DNA of 57,554 nt from a bacterium (GTDB lineage Bacteria > Bacteroidota > Ignavibacteria > Kapaibacteriales > UBA2268): contig JAUIIX010000012.1 of assembly GCA_030431515.1 (NCBI GenBank), positions 1 through 57,554 of the forward strand, read 5' to 3'. The notes below the pieces were generated by a model. The model did no database searches. It was not told the DNA's origin and worked only from the letters and a program-made list of their open reading frames with translations. A program made the translations under genes and the position numbers. Positions 1 to 8,883 of the stretch are shown piece by piece. Within the stretch, counting starts at the first letter, position 1. Each line of letters opens with the position of its first letter.

Positions 1-1
1 T

Positions 2-1660
2 TTACCAATAATGGCATTCTTCATTGTCGCTGCTGAAAAGCAAGGAATTAGCCCAGATAAGCTATCTGGCACAATCCAAAATGATATTTTAAAAGAATAT
101 ATGGTTAGAAACACATATATTTATCCTCCTAAAATGTCTTTAAGAATAATCTCCGATATATTTTCTTACACTTCTAAAAATATGCCTAAGTTCAATAGTA
201 TATCTATTTCTGGCTATCATATCCAAGAAGCAGGAGCAACTGCCGACTTAGAACTTGCATACACAATCTGCGATGGAATAGAGTATATCAAAGCAGGTTT
301 AGATGTTGGATTATCTATTGATGAATTTGCTCCAAGATTATCTTTCTTCTGGGGAATAGGTAAAAATGTATTTATGGAAATTGCTAAACTACGTGCAGCA
401 AGAGTTATTTGGGCAAGTATAGTAAAACAATTTAATCCAAAAAATCCAAAATCATTAGCATTAAGAACTCACTCGCAAACATCTGGTTGGAGTTTGACCG
501 AACAAGATCCATTCAATAATGTTGCTCGTACTACTTTAGAAGCAATGGTAGCAGTATTTGGGGGAACGCAGTCGCTACACACTAACTCTCTCGATGAAGC
601 AATCGCACTACCTACCGACTTTTCGGCAAGGATATCACGTAATACACAGCTTTACTTGCAAATTGAAAGTGGCATTACTAAAACAGTTGACCCATTTGCT
701 GGTTCTTATGCAATTGAAAAATTAACTGATGAACTAATTACAAAAGCATTTAAGCATATCAATGAAATCCAAGAAATGGGCGGTATGGCAATAGCAATTG
801 AAGATGGTCTTCCAAAACTTAGAATCGAAGAAGCCGCTGCAGTTCGTCAAGCACACATAGACTCCAAATCTGAAATCATAGTAGGAGTAAATGACTTTAT
901 TGCAAATGATGAACAAGAATTTGAGATTTTAGATATTGATAATACTGCAGTTAAGATTGGACAAATCAAAAGAATTGAACATTTAAAAAGCACAAGAAAT
1001 AATGTTGAAACTCTAAAATCTTTAGAAAATATTACAAAATCTGCTGAAACAAACACAGGTAATTTGCTAGAACTTTCAGTTATAGCAGCTCGAAATGGAG
1101 CTACTTTAGGTGAAATTTCTGATGCAATTGAAAAAATTTCTGGCAGACACAAACCATCAATCAGATCTATTTCAGGTGTATATAGCGGAGCATATAAGGA
1201 TATGACAGAAATCGATAAAGCAAGAGCATTAAGCGATAAATATTTTGAACTCGAAGGACGAAGACCTCGTATTTTAGTCGCAAAAATGGGACAAGACGGA
1301 CACGACAGAGGTTCTAAAGTTATTTCATCTGCATTTGCAGACTTGGGCTTTGATGTTGATATTGGTCCTTTATTCCAAACACCTTACGAAACAGCAAAAC
1401 AAGCAGTTGAAAATGATGTACATATAATTGGTGCATCTACTTTAGCTGCAGGACACAAAACTTTAATTCCTAACTTAATTAAAGAATTAGAGAAATTTGG
1501 TAGAAAAGATATAATGATTGTAGCAGGTGGAGTTATACCAAAACAAGACTATGATTTCCTTTATAAAAATGGTGTAACTTTTATCTTTGGACCTGGTACA
1601 ATTATCCCTGTTGCAGCAATTGATATTTTAAATAAATTAATAAAAGAAGTAGAGGACTAA
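2..1660 (+). CDS. mutB: Methylmalonyl-CoA mutase large subunit, 3' part (5' end outside window)
   Basis: This is the C-terminal 552 residues of the adenosylcobalamin-dependent enzyme that interconverts methylmalonyl-CoA and succinyl-CoA. The frame is open to the window edge: residues LPI precede the ATG at 11, which matches an internal part of the family, so that ATG is not the start. The catalytic barrel shows [14 protein letters not shown] followed by DPFNN. The C-terminal B12-binding domain has DGHDRG (about 430 visible residues in), with STLAAGH and VAGG further on, the usual DxHxxG...SxL...GG set. The family is about 700 residues, so about 150 are missing upstream. The next gene begins directly after the stop. 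A biotin carboxylase 2.4 kb downstream fits a propionyl-CoA route, but that link is inferred. Confidence 0.95.
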   Translation, partial: LPIMAFFIVAAEKQGISPDKLSGTIQNDILKEYMVRNTYIYPPKMSLRIISDIFSYTSKNMPKFNSISISGYHIQEAGATADLELAYTICDGIEYIKAGLDVGLSIDEFAPRLSFFWGIGKNVFMEIAKLRAARVIWASIVKQFNPKNPKSLALRTHSQTSGWSLTEQDPFNNVARTTLEAMVAVFGGTQSLHTNSLDEAIALPTDFSARISRNTQLYLQIESGITKTVDPFAGSYAIEKLTDELITKAFKHINEIQEMGGMAIAIEDGLPKLRIEEAAAVRQAHIDSKSEIIVGVNDFIANDEQEFEILDIDNTAVKIGQIKRIEHLKSTRNNVETLKSLENITKSAETNTGNLLELSVIAARNGATLGEISDAIEKISGRHKPSIRSISGVYSGAYKDMTEIDKARALSDKYFELEGRRPRILVAKMGQDGHDRGSKVISSAFADLGFDVDIGPLFQTPYETAKQAVENDVHIIGASTLAAGHKTLIPNLIKELEKFGRKDIMIVAGGVIPKQDYDFLYKNGVTFIFGPGTIIPVAAIDILNKLIKEVED

Positions 1661-2029
1661 ATGAATAAGCAACATATTGTAAACGCTACAAATGCTTTAA
1701 TCTTAATTGGTGTTGGCTTATTCTCATATTTCTCAAATGAAACAAGACCACTTTCAGCTTTAATTGCTCCACTTGTTGGTTTTATTTTATTATCTTCAAG
1801 CTCTGGTTTAAAAAGTGGCAATAAACATATTGGGCACTTAGTAGCAGCGATTACATTATTATTTGCTATTGCTTGTATAGTGCAATTTACTTTATCTCTT
1901 GATTTTCCTGATGAAATTGCAAGAAGCAGAAGATTATTTTCTTTTGGAATAATGTCAATTTCTAACTTACTGGCAACAGTATATTATGTTAGAAGATTTA
2001 TTTGGATAAAAAGAAATATAAATAATTAA
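1661..2029 (+). CDS. Small four-helix membrane protein, function unknown
   Basis: This encodes 122 residues and starts at the ATG immediately after the mutase stop, so it is probably translated by coupling in the same operon. Four hydrophobic stretches are visible (about residues 9-26, 30-46, 58-78 and 90-108), with basic residues at the C-terminus (RRFIWIKRN), so it is probably a polytopic inner-membrane protein. No catalytic motif is recognisable. It resembles the small uncharacterised TMEM14-like membrane proteins in size and spacing, but I cannot assign a family. Its stop overlaps the stop of the convergent hpnD gene by 4 bases. Confidence 0.7.
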   Translation: MNKQHIVNATNALILIGVGLFSYFSNETRPLSALIAPLVGFILLSSSSGLKSGNKHIGHLVAAITLLFAIACIVQFTLSLDFPDEIARSRRLFSFGIMSISNLLATVYYVRRFIWIKRNINN

Positions 2030-2922
2030 CTTTTTATTCGCTTAACAAATAACTTAACAGAAAGCCAATGTTTTAGAGCCATCATAATTTTATGAGAAGT
2101 AGATACTTTAATCTTCTTCTCCCAGATATTATAATCATTTAACTCAATTTTATCTAAAAGTCTAAAATAAATATCATCCATAATTTCAGCGGCAATAAGT
2201 CTATTTCTTTCGTCGGGTCGCATAAATGATCTTGCTCTATGATAATATTCTCTGGCTCTCTTCACTTGAAAACTCATCAAATCTCTAAAATTATCATTAT
2301 ATACTTCATTAAATAAATCTTGTTCAGAATACTTGAATTTAATCAAATCTTCTTTAGGTAAGTATATATATCCCCTATCCTTATCAACCTTTACATCTCT
2401 AATAATATTAGTAAGTTGTAAAGCATATCCTAAATTTATTGCATAGTTTTTTGTGTCTTCATATTTATATCCAAATATCTCAATACAAGTCAGACCAACA
2501 ATGCTCGCCACAGAATAACAATACTCCTTTAAATCCTCAAAAGTCTCATATCTATTTTGACTTAAATCTCTTCTACAACCATCAATCAAAGTCATAAAAT
2601 ATTGACGTGGAATCATAAACCTATCAATTGTTTTTACTAATGGTTTCAATAAATTAGAATTTTCCTTTTTGTCATAAATTTTATTGATAGAATTATCCCA
2701 AAATTCAAGTCTTTTTAATTTCTTATCATAATCGCTTTTGTCAATAGTTGGCGTGTCATCTACTATATTATCAATATAACTAAAAAAAGCATAAACAGAA
2801 TTAATAGCCGCTCTTTCCTCTTTTGGTAAAAAGGAAAAAGAATAAAGAAAATTCGACTTCTCGAATTCTTCCCTACTTACATTTTCGTAATCTGCTAAAT
2901 TTGATTGAGTTATCACTTCCAT
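2026..2922 (-). CDS. hpnD: Presqualene diphosphate synthase HpnD (squalene/phytoene synthase family)
   Basis: This encodes 298 residues. HpnD condenses two farnesyl diphosphates to presqualene diphosphate in the HpnCDE squalene route. The N-terminus carries LYSFSFLPKEERAAI, like the SFYYSFLFLPPERRRAI block typical of HpnD. The first aspartate-rich motif is DNIVDD at residues 51-56, and the second lies in NIIRDVKVDKDRGYIYLP (about 172-189). HpnD ends in LTNIxRDV whereas HpnC has LTNFWQD, and this feature assigns the two neighbours. It overlaps the upstream hpnC by 10 bases, indicating translational coupling. Phytoene synthase for carotenoids is the alternative, but the pairing with hpnC makes that less likely. 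Confidence 0.85.
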   Translation of the reverse strand: MEVITQSNLADYENVSREEFEKSNFLYSFSFLPKEERAAINSVYAFFSYIDNIVDDTPTIDKSDYDKKLKRLEFWDNSINKIYDKKENSNLLKPLVKTIDRFMIPRQYFMTLIDGCRRDLSQNRYETFEDLKEYCYSVASIVGLTCIEIFGYKYEDTKNYAINLGYALQLTNIIRDVKVDKDRGYIYLPKEDLIKFKYSEQDLFNEVYNDNFRDLMSFQVKRAREYYHRARSFMRPDERNRLIAAEIMDDIYFRLLDKIELNDYNIWEKKIKVSTSHKIMMALKHWLSVKLFVKRIKS

Positions 2923-3809
2923 TTTATTGCTTTATAAACTAAATTTATATAATCTTTTTTCTCTAATTTTGGTCTTTCTACTAATAATCTATGTTTCATT
3001 TCATTACATTGTTTCAATATTTCAAGCCCACCCAGAATCGTAAGTTTCAATTCAAACCTTAGTCTTCTATTCTTAACTTGCTGAATTAACAAACTACCTT
3101 CGTCAAATAAATCAAAAGTAATCTTAAATAATTCATCTAAACATTGATTTATTTCTTCATAACTTTGCAAATTTAATAAATCTTTTTCACTTAAACCATA
3201 TTTCTCTAATAAGTTATTAGGAATATAATTTCTTCCATTTACTAAATCTCTAGATAAATCCTGCCAAAAGTTAGTCAATTGCAGTGCAGAACATATACTA
3301 TCACTCAAATTTACGTTCTTCTTAATATCATCATTAAAAACTCTTAACACAATTCGTCCGACAGGATTTGCCGATTTTGAACAATAAGCAAGCAATTCGT
3401 CTATCGAATCATAACTTTTAAACTCAATATCTGATTTAAATGCAATAAGTAAATCAATTAACAGTTGCTTATCCAATTTTATTTTTTTAATTGTATCTTG
3501 TAAAGCCCAAAATACTGGATTGCTTTTATTTTCAACGCTAATATTTTCTTCTAAGAAATGTAAACTTTCTATTTTATTCAATCCATCAATATTTTCATCA
3601 GCAATATCATCAGCCAACCTAGCAAATGCATAAATTGAATAAATATACTTACGATATTCTTTTGCAATTAAAATTGATGCAACTGGAAAATTCTCATAGT
3701 GTGATTTTGTCAATTTTGAACAAAAAGTATAAGCTTTTTCCAAACTAGAAACTTGGAATCTACCACCATCATTTTTTAATAATTCTGTAATTAATTCTAA
3801 ATTTAGCAT
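2913..3809 (-). CDS. hpnC: Hydroxysqualene synthase HpnC (squalene/phytoene synthase family)
   Basis: This encodes 298 residues. HpnC converts presqualene diphosphate to hydroxysqualene, which an HpnE oxidoreductase reduces to squalene. Diagnostic blocks are SHYENFPVAS near residue 37, AFARLADDIADE at 61-72 (the first DxxxD region) and NFWQDLSRDLVNGRNYIP near 182, all typical of HpnC rather than HpnD. It is the first gene of a two-gene minus-strand operon. The upstream 220-base gap, shared divergently with the biotin carboxylase, should hold its promoter. No hpnE or squalene-hopene cyclase is in the window, so whether the product is hopanoid or another squalene derivative is open. Confidence 0.85.
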   Translation of the reverse strand: MLNLELITELLKNDGGRFQVSSLEKAYTFCSKLTKSHYENFPVASILIAKEYRKYIYSIYAFARLADDIADENIDGLNKIESLHFLEENISVENKSNPVFWALQDTIKKIKLDKQLLIDLLIAFKSDIEFKSYDSIDELLAYCSKSANPVGRIVLRVFNDDIKKNVNLSDSICSALQLTNFWQDLSRDLVNGRNYIPNNLLEKYGLSEKDLLNLQSYEEINQCLDELFKITFDLFDEGSLLIQQVKNRRLRFELKLTILGGLEILKQCNEMKHRLLVERPKLEKKDYINLVYKAIKWK

Positions 3810-4030
3810 TCAATATAATTTACATAACAAAACATCTATAGACTAAATAATCAATTTACTATTGTATAAATTCACTTTTTTTAACTTCTATTTTATAACT
3901 TTATAATTCTATTAATTAATATTAATGTTTTAATTAAATTAATCCACATTTCTATAAATGTATTTGTAAATATGAATAAAATTCCATATTATAGTGTTTT
4001 ATAAAAAATACAATTCAAATAATATAATTT

Positions 4031-5518
4031 ATGTTTAAAAGAATACTAATAGCTAATAGAGGTGAGATAGCAATAAGAATAATTAATGCAGCAAGAGAGT
4101 TGGGGATTGAAAGTGTAGCTATTTTTCATGAAGTTGACAAAAAAATGCCTTTTGTTATGAATGCTGATTTTGCTTATCAATTACAATCTGATACTCCGAA
4201 AAGTGGCTATTTAGATATTGAACAAATTATTGATATTGCTAAAAATTCTGGCTGTGAAGCTATTCACCCTGGATATGGTTTCCTTTCTGAAAACGCTAAG
4301 TTTAGTCAAGCATGTAATGATGCTAATATAAAATTTATTGGTCCTAAACCACACTCAATTGAAGTGATGGGTAGTAAAACTGAAGCCAGAATACTAATGG
4401 ATAAAGCTGGTGTTCCTATTGTTCCTGGTACTAAAGAAAAAATTGAAAACTTTGATGAAGCTAAAGAAATTGCTAATAAAATTGGATATCCTATTTTATT
4501 AAAAGCTGCGGCTGGTGGTGGTGGTAAAGGGATGCGATTAGTCCATAAAGAAGAAGAATTTATCGAAAGTTATCAAGCTGCTCAACGTGAAGCGATTAAG
4601 TCTTTTGGTGATGATTTAGTTTATATGGAAAAATATATAATTAACCCTAAACATATTGAAATTCAAGTAATTGCTGATCAACATGGTAACATTGTACACC
4701 TTGGCGAAAGGGATTGCTCTATTCAACGAAGACATCAAAAAGTAATCGAAGAAGCTCCTTCAGTTGTGCTGGATGAAGACCTTAGAAATCGAATGGGTGA
4801 AGTAGCTGTAAATGCTGCAAGAGCTTGTAATTATGAAGGTGTTGGTACAATTGAATTTCTCTTAGATTTGAATAAAGATTTTTACTTTCTTGAGATGAAT
4901 ACTCGTTTGCAAGTTGAGCATCCTGTTACAGAATTAGTGACAAATGTAGATCTTGCGAAAGAACAAATCAAAGTTGCTTATGGTTCTAAGTTGCCGTTTA
5001 CTCAAGAAGATATTAAAATTCAGGGATTTGCTATTGAATGTAGAATTTATGCGGAAGATCCACTTAATAATTTCTTACCATCTATCGGGAAAATCAACTA
5101 CTTACAATCTCCTTCTGGGAATGGAGTTAGAGTAGATGGTGGAATTGAATCTCAAGACGAGATTAGCATCCATTTTGACCCAATGATTTCAAAATTGATT
5201 ACTTATGCCCAAACAAGAGATGAAGCTCTTGATAAAATGAAAACAGCACTTAAAAATTATAAAATAATTGGTTTCAATAATATTATCCCTTTCTTGTCTA
5301 AAGTTATGGATGATAATACATTTAGAAATGAATGGTTTGATACCAGTTTTATTGATAAAAGTTTTGATAACAGAATTCTAGAAAATGACAAAATTGCAGA
5401 TAATGAAGACTTAGCATTAATTTCTTCATTTATGTATTTAAAAAATAAAAATAAGAAAATATTACCATCAACTGAGCACAAAATTAGTAATTGGAAAAAT
5501 CTATCATTTAAAAAATAA
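4031..5518 (+). CDS. accC: Biotin carboxylase subunit (acetyl-/propionyl-CoA carboxylase type)
   Basis: This encodes 495 residues. It performs ATP-dependent carboxylation of biotin on a carrier protein. It begins with FKRILIANRGEIAIRII. The ATP-grasp loop AAAGGGGKGMRLV lies near residue 162, the catalytic EMNTRLQVEHPVTE near 288, and the C-terminal biotin carboxylase domain follows. A tail of about 45 residues extends past the usual end near 450. No biotinyl (BCCP) domain with an MKM motif is present, so the carrier must be encoded elsewhere. The nearby methylmalonyl-CoA mutase makes a propionyl-CoA carboxylase role plausible; the fatty-acid AccC role is the alternative. A MarR gene follows after 14 bases. 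Confidence 0.9.
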   Translation: MFKRILIANRGEIAIRIINAARELGIESVAIFHEVDKKMPFVMNADFAYQLQSDTPKSGYLDIEQIIDIAKNSGCEAIHPGYGFLSENAKFSQACNDANIKFIGPKPHSIEVMGSKTEARILMDKAGVPIVPGTKEKIENFDEAKEIANKIGYPILLKAAAGGGGKGMRLVHKEEEFIESYQAAQREAIKSFGDDLVYMEKYIINPKHIEIQVIADQHGNIVHLGERDCSIQRRHQKVIEEAPSVVLDEDLRNRMGEVAVNAARACNYEGVGTIEFLLDLNKDFYFLEMNTRLQVEHPVTELVTNVDLAKEQIKVAYGSKLPFTQEDIKIQGFAIECRIYAEDPLNNFLPSIGKINYLQSPSGNGVRVDGGIESQDEISIHFDPMISKLITYAQTRDEALDKMKTALKNYKIIGFNNIIPFLSKVMDDNTFRNEWFDTSFIDKSFDNRILENDKIADNEDLALISSFMYLKNKNKKILPSTEHKISNWKNLSFKK

Positions 5519-5532
5519 GGGGTTTAAAGGGT

Positions 5533-6051
5533 ATGAGTGAAGATGTATCAAAAACATCAAAAGTGAATCCGAAAAATGCTAATAGTAATAGCGATGACTT
5601 AATAAACGATTTAGAATCAATAGTTTACAAACTTGAAGAATCAATTGGATATAATGTCAGACATTTTACTAAGCAATTAAGATTCAGAATTCTATCGAAT
5701 TTTAAAGAGAATGGAATAAAAGTATCTATAGAAGAATGGATTTGTTTAGCTTTTATTTTCAGATATGAAGATAGAAATCAGAACCAACTTGGCGATTTAC
5801 TTATGCAAGACAAAACTGCTGTTACTCGTTTACTTGATACAATGGAAAGTAAAAAACAAGTTAGACGTTTAATTGACCGAAGAGACAAACGAAATAGAAT
5901 AATTAAGTTAACTGCTGAAGGGAAAAGGCAGTACAATAAATTAAGACCTATTGTGGAATATACTATTGCAACTGCTAAGAAAAACATTAGCGAACAAGAC
6001 TACAACACAACAGTTGAAACATTAAGAAAAATGTGTATCAATCTCGAGTAA
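5533..6051 (+). CDS. MarR-family transcriptional regulator
   Basis: This encodes 172 residues. It is a winged-helix dimeric repressor. The recognition region NQLGDLLMQDKTAVTRLLDTMESKKQVRR (residues about 92-120) is followed by the wing DRRDKRNRIIKLTAEG, the standard MarR layout. The N-terminal 40 residues, rich in Ser/Asn, are probably disordered. A purine-rich stretch (aggggtttaaagggt) precedes the ATG. Its position 14 bases after the biotin carboxylase gene suggests it may respond to an acyl-CoA or fatty-acid ligand, but nothing in the sequence shows the ligand. A clear terminator follows. Confidence 0.88.
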   Translation: MSEDVSKTSKVNPKNANSNSDDLINDLESIVYKLEESIGYNVRHFTKQLRFRILSNFKENGIKVSIEEWICLAFIFRYEDRNQNQLGDLLMQDKTAVTRLLDTMESKKQVRRLIDRRDKRNRIIKLTAEGKRQYNKLRPIVEYTIATAKKNISEQDYNTTVETLRKMCINLE

Positions 6052-6061
6052 GGTTTTTTTT

Positions 6062-6089
6062 AAAAGGATTATTTATAATCCTTTTTTTT
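6062..6089 (+). terminator. Rho-independent terminator after the MarR gene
   Basis: The stem aaaaggatt / aatcctttt with a 6-base loop runs straight into an eight-T tract, 10 bases after the MarR stop. It ends the accC-marR operon before the repeat array. Confidence 0.85.
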
Positions 6090-7049
6090 ATGTTTATGCT
6101 TTTTATTTCTTCTTAATTTATCCTTCCTTTTTAATTAATTTTTGATTATTTTATTTTTGGTATTTTTATTGTATTAGCTATGCTGAATATTTTGTGTTAT
6201 CCTCCGGATGAAAAAAATTGCTGGAAATGCCGGTGTTTTTTTGTTTTTGTAAAGAACTGGATTCAGAATTACGTTGGAAATTTTTGGGAGATTCTTCACT
6301 AGGTTCAGAATAACCTAGAGTTTTTTATGGATTCATCGCTTCGCTCTGAATGACGAAACATTTCGACTCCGCTCAATGACCCAGTTTTTTGCAGTTTTTT
6401 GCAGTGATTTTTTTGTGCTTTTAGTTATTTTTTGCATTTCTATTCTTTGTAAATTATTGTTATATAAAGTATTATATCATTCCTGCAGTTTTTGCAGTTT
6501 TTCAAAGAACTGGGTTCAGAATTACGTTGGTAATTTTTGGGAGATTCTTCACCACGTTCTGAATGACGTAGAGTTTTTTGTGGATTCTTCGCTACGCTCT
6601 GAATGACGAAACATTTCGACTCCGCTCAATGACCCATTTTTTGCAGTTTTTGCAATTTTTGCAGTTTTTTTGCATTTTTTCAAAGAACTGGGTTCAGAAT
6701 TACGATTGAAATTTCTGGGAGATTCTTAGGCTACGCCTCAGAATGACATAGAGTTTTTTGTGGATTCTTCGCTACGCTCTGAATGACGAAACATTTCGAC
6801 TCCGCTCAATGACCCAGTTTTTGCAGTTTTTGCAATTTCTGCAGTTTTTTTGCATTTTTTCAAAGAACTGGGTTCAGAATTACGATTGAAATTTCTGGGA
6901 GATTCTTCACTACGTTCAGAATGACGTAACGTTTTTTTTGGATTCATCGCTTCGCTCTGAATGACGAGACATTTCGACTCCGCTCAATGACCCATTTTTT
7001 GCAGTTTTTTGCAGTTTTTTGCAGTGATTTTTTTTAAATATTTTTAAAA
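6090..7049. repeat. Array of four ~180-bp HSERSEES-type intergenic repeat units
   Basis: This 960-base gap holds no convincing gene. It carries four copies of one unit, each opening with a form of caaagaactgggttcagaa: about 6250, 6503, 6681 and 6861. The spacings are 253 (a roughly 70-base insertion at about 6420-6485), 178 and 180. Each unit runs: caaagaactggg, a gattcttc...cagaatgac block, a second gattcttcgctacgctctgaa block, catttcgactccgctcaatg, then ttttttgcag runs. Read on the minus strand the blocks translate as RHSERSEES and SLSGVEMF, known as spurious peptides in Bacteroidota annotations. Units 3 and 4 are nearly identical over the first 50 bases, whereas unit 1 is the most diverged. 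The stretch 6090-6249 is AT-rich with nothing else visible. Confidence 0.9.
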
Positions 7050-7081
7050 TAAATAAATAAAAAAAGGAGCCGAAGCTCCTT
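7050..7081 (-). terminator. Rho-independent terminator of the 3-hydroxybutyryl-CoA dehydrogenase gene
   Basis: On the minus strand, aaggagc-ttcg-gctcctt (7064-7081) forms a 7-bp stem with a stable ttcg tetraloop, followed by a T-rich run. It lies 24 bases past the stop of the minus-strand gene. Confidence 0.9.
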
Positions 7082-7104
7082 AGAATAAATATAATTGAAA
7101 TTTA

Positions 7105-7983
7105 TTAGAATTTCATTGGTGTTGGAGTTTCAGTTGTGTAATCGTAGAATCCTTTTCCATTTTTACGACCGTAATGCCCTGCTGCTACTAACTTTTTAAG
7201 CAAAGGACAAGGACGATATTTCGTATCGCCAAGGTCATTATGTAGTACTTCCATAATTGCTAGGCAAGTATCTAAGCCAATTAAATCCCCAAGTGCAAGA
7301 GGTCCCATTGGATGTGCGAATCCAAGCATTGCTACCTTGTCGATACCGTCCACTGTTCCAATACCTTCCATCAAAGTGTAGCATGCTTCATTAATGAATG
7401 GAAGTAAAATACGATTTGCTATAAATCCAGGGAAATCATTTGCAGTAACAGGTATTTTTTTCAAGTCATTAGTTAGATTGATGATTGTTTCATAAGTATC
7501 ATCGTTTGTCGTCAGACCTTTGATTATCTCAACTAACTTCATTACTGGAACTGGGTTCATAAAGTGCATACCTACAACTTTTTCGGGTCTATTTGTGGCT
7601 GCAGCTATTTCTGTAATCGAAATTGTTGAAGTGTTAGAAGCAAGAATTGCATTACTATTAATTGTTTCGTCTAACATCTTGAATATTTTGAACTTCAAAT
7701 CTTTATTTTCTGTTGCAGCTTCGATAACAAAGTCAACATCTTTAGCATCACTAACATTGATAGTAGTTTTTATGTTCCCTAAAGTAGCTGCTTTTTGTTC
7801 ATCATTTATAATTTCTTTTTTGACCATTCTATCCAAAGACTTGCTGATAGTAGCAATAGCTTTCTCTAAGTTGCTATCAGATAAATCTTGTAAGATTACA
7901 TTATAGTTTTTAGTTGCAAGGACTTGAGCAATACCATTCCCCATTTGTCCAGCACCGATTACCAATACATTTTTAATTTCCAT
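7105..7983 (-). CDS. hbd: 3-hydroxybutyryl-CoA dehydrogenase
   Basis: This encodes 292 residues. It is an NAD(P)-dependent oxidation/reduction enzyme for 3-hydroxyacyl-CoA in beta-oxidation or butyrate-type metabolism. The Rossmann motif [16 protein letters not shown] is at residues 8-23. The catalytic-site block [15 protein letters not shown] follows near residue 140, and [11 protein letters not shown] introduces the C-terminal helical dimerisation domain, which also has [15 protein letters not shown]. The length is exactly that of the short monofunctional enzyme, not the multifunctional FadB. It lies 27 bases downstream of a lipoprotein gene on the same strand and ends at a strong terminator. 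Confidence 0.93.
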   Translation of the reverse strand: MEIKNVLVIGAGQMGNGIAQVLATKNYNVILQDLSDSNLEKAIATISKSLDRMVKKEIINDEQKAATLGNIKTTINVSDAKDVDFVIEAATENKDLKFKIFKMLDETINSNAILASNTSTISITEIAAATNRPEKVVGMHFMNPVPVMKLVEIIKGLTTNDDTYETIINLTNDLKKIPVTANDFPGFIANRILLPFINEACYTLMEGIGTVDGIDKVAMLGFAHPMGPLALGDLIGLDTCLAIMEVLHNDLGDTKYRPCPLLKKLVAAGHYGRKNGKGFYDYTTETPTPMKF

Positions 7984-8010
7984 TATATCTCCGTTTTTAA
8001 ATAATAATAA

Positions 8011-8814
8011 TTATTGTTCTGTTTTAATTAAAATTGGATAGTAATGTTTGTAAACCTCTACCCCATCTAAAAATAAATCGCATTCAACTTCCCATCCACC
8101 AATATTTGGAACATAAATAGTTCCTTTATAAAAGCCATCTTTTATAAAAATCGGTGCAGCATTGTTATTAGTTTCAATCACACCATCTGTAACTTTAATA
8201 GTAGTTGTAAAATTATTGGAATAACTATACTTACCATCTTCTTTTTCGATAATCGACATATCAAAATCCATCACGCCAATACGTCCATTAATTGGATTTA
8301 TTTGGCTTATGAAATATTCTTTATTGTCATAAGTAAAGTCAGTAAAGAAGATATTGGAACTAACATCAATTTGCATTGTTTCTTTATATTCTTTGTTTTT
8401 ATACTTATAAGTTATTTCAAAAAACCATTTATCAATATTATTTTCGGATTTAGTGAAGTAGGTCGGTACTGGAAATATCTTCAAACTGTTTGCTTTATTA
8501 TCAGGAAATGTTGCTCCATAATATAGTTCATTCCCAGTCATCATATATGTTTTAGTTGAAAAAGTAATATCAGTTACCTTTAATTGTTTCTTTTCATCTC
8601 TAAACATTAAATACAAATCATTGTATCCTTCAGTTATCGTTAATTTTTCAGACTTTTGGAATAAAACGATAATATGATCACCTTTATCAATAGATGAAAC
8701 TGGCACATAATTAGGAATATTTATTAAAATAGTTTTGTCACCTTCTTCGTCTGAACACCCTAATAAAATTAAAGTTAAAAGAAAAGTTATTATAATTGAT
8801 TTTAATCTTTCCAT
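8011..8814 (-). CDS. Lipoprotein, function unknown
   Basis: This encodes 267 residues. The N-terminus MERLKSIIITFLLTLILLGC has a basic n-region, a hydrophobic core and a lipobox LLGC ending at Cys20, so the product should be lipidated and exported. The rest alternates hydrophobic and polar residues in a beta-rich pattern with many Tyr and Phe, but no motif or repeat allows a family assignment. It may share a transcript with hbd 27 bases downstream, but no functional connection is evident. It is divergent from the next gene with a 69-base gap. Confidence 0.75.
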   Translation of the reverse strand: MERLKSIIITFLLTLILLGCSDEEGDKTILINIPNYVPVSSIDKGDHIIVLFQKSEKLTITEGYNDLYLMFRDEKKQLKVTDITFSTKTYMMTGNELYYGATFPDNKANSLKIFPVPTYFTKSENNIDKWFFEITYKYKNKEYKETMQIDVSSNIFFTDFTYDNKEYFISQINPINGRIGVMDFDMSIIEKEDGKYSYSNNFTTTIKVTDGVIETNNNAAPIFIKDGFYKGTIYVPNIGGWEVECDLFLDGVEVYKHYYPILIKTEQ

Positions 8815-8883
8815 ATACTATCTGAATTATTTTTTTTAATTTCGTAAATATAAACTTTCCAAAATTAAAGGAATATTTTCAAT

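Noticed and set aside
6376-6606. Open frame of 76 codons on the plus strand within the repeat array
   Set aside because: It is composed of repeat blocks and homopolymer runs, with no ribosome-binding site and no protein-like pattern.
6738-6947. Minus-strand frame encoding RHSERSEES-type peptides
   Set aside because: This is the well-known spurious translation of the intergenic repeat; the frame is not kept between units.
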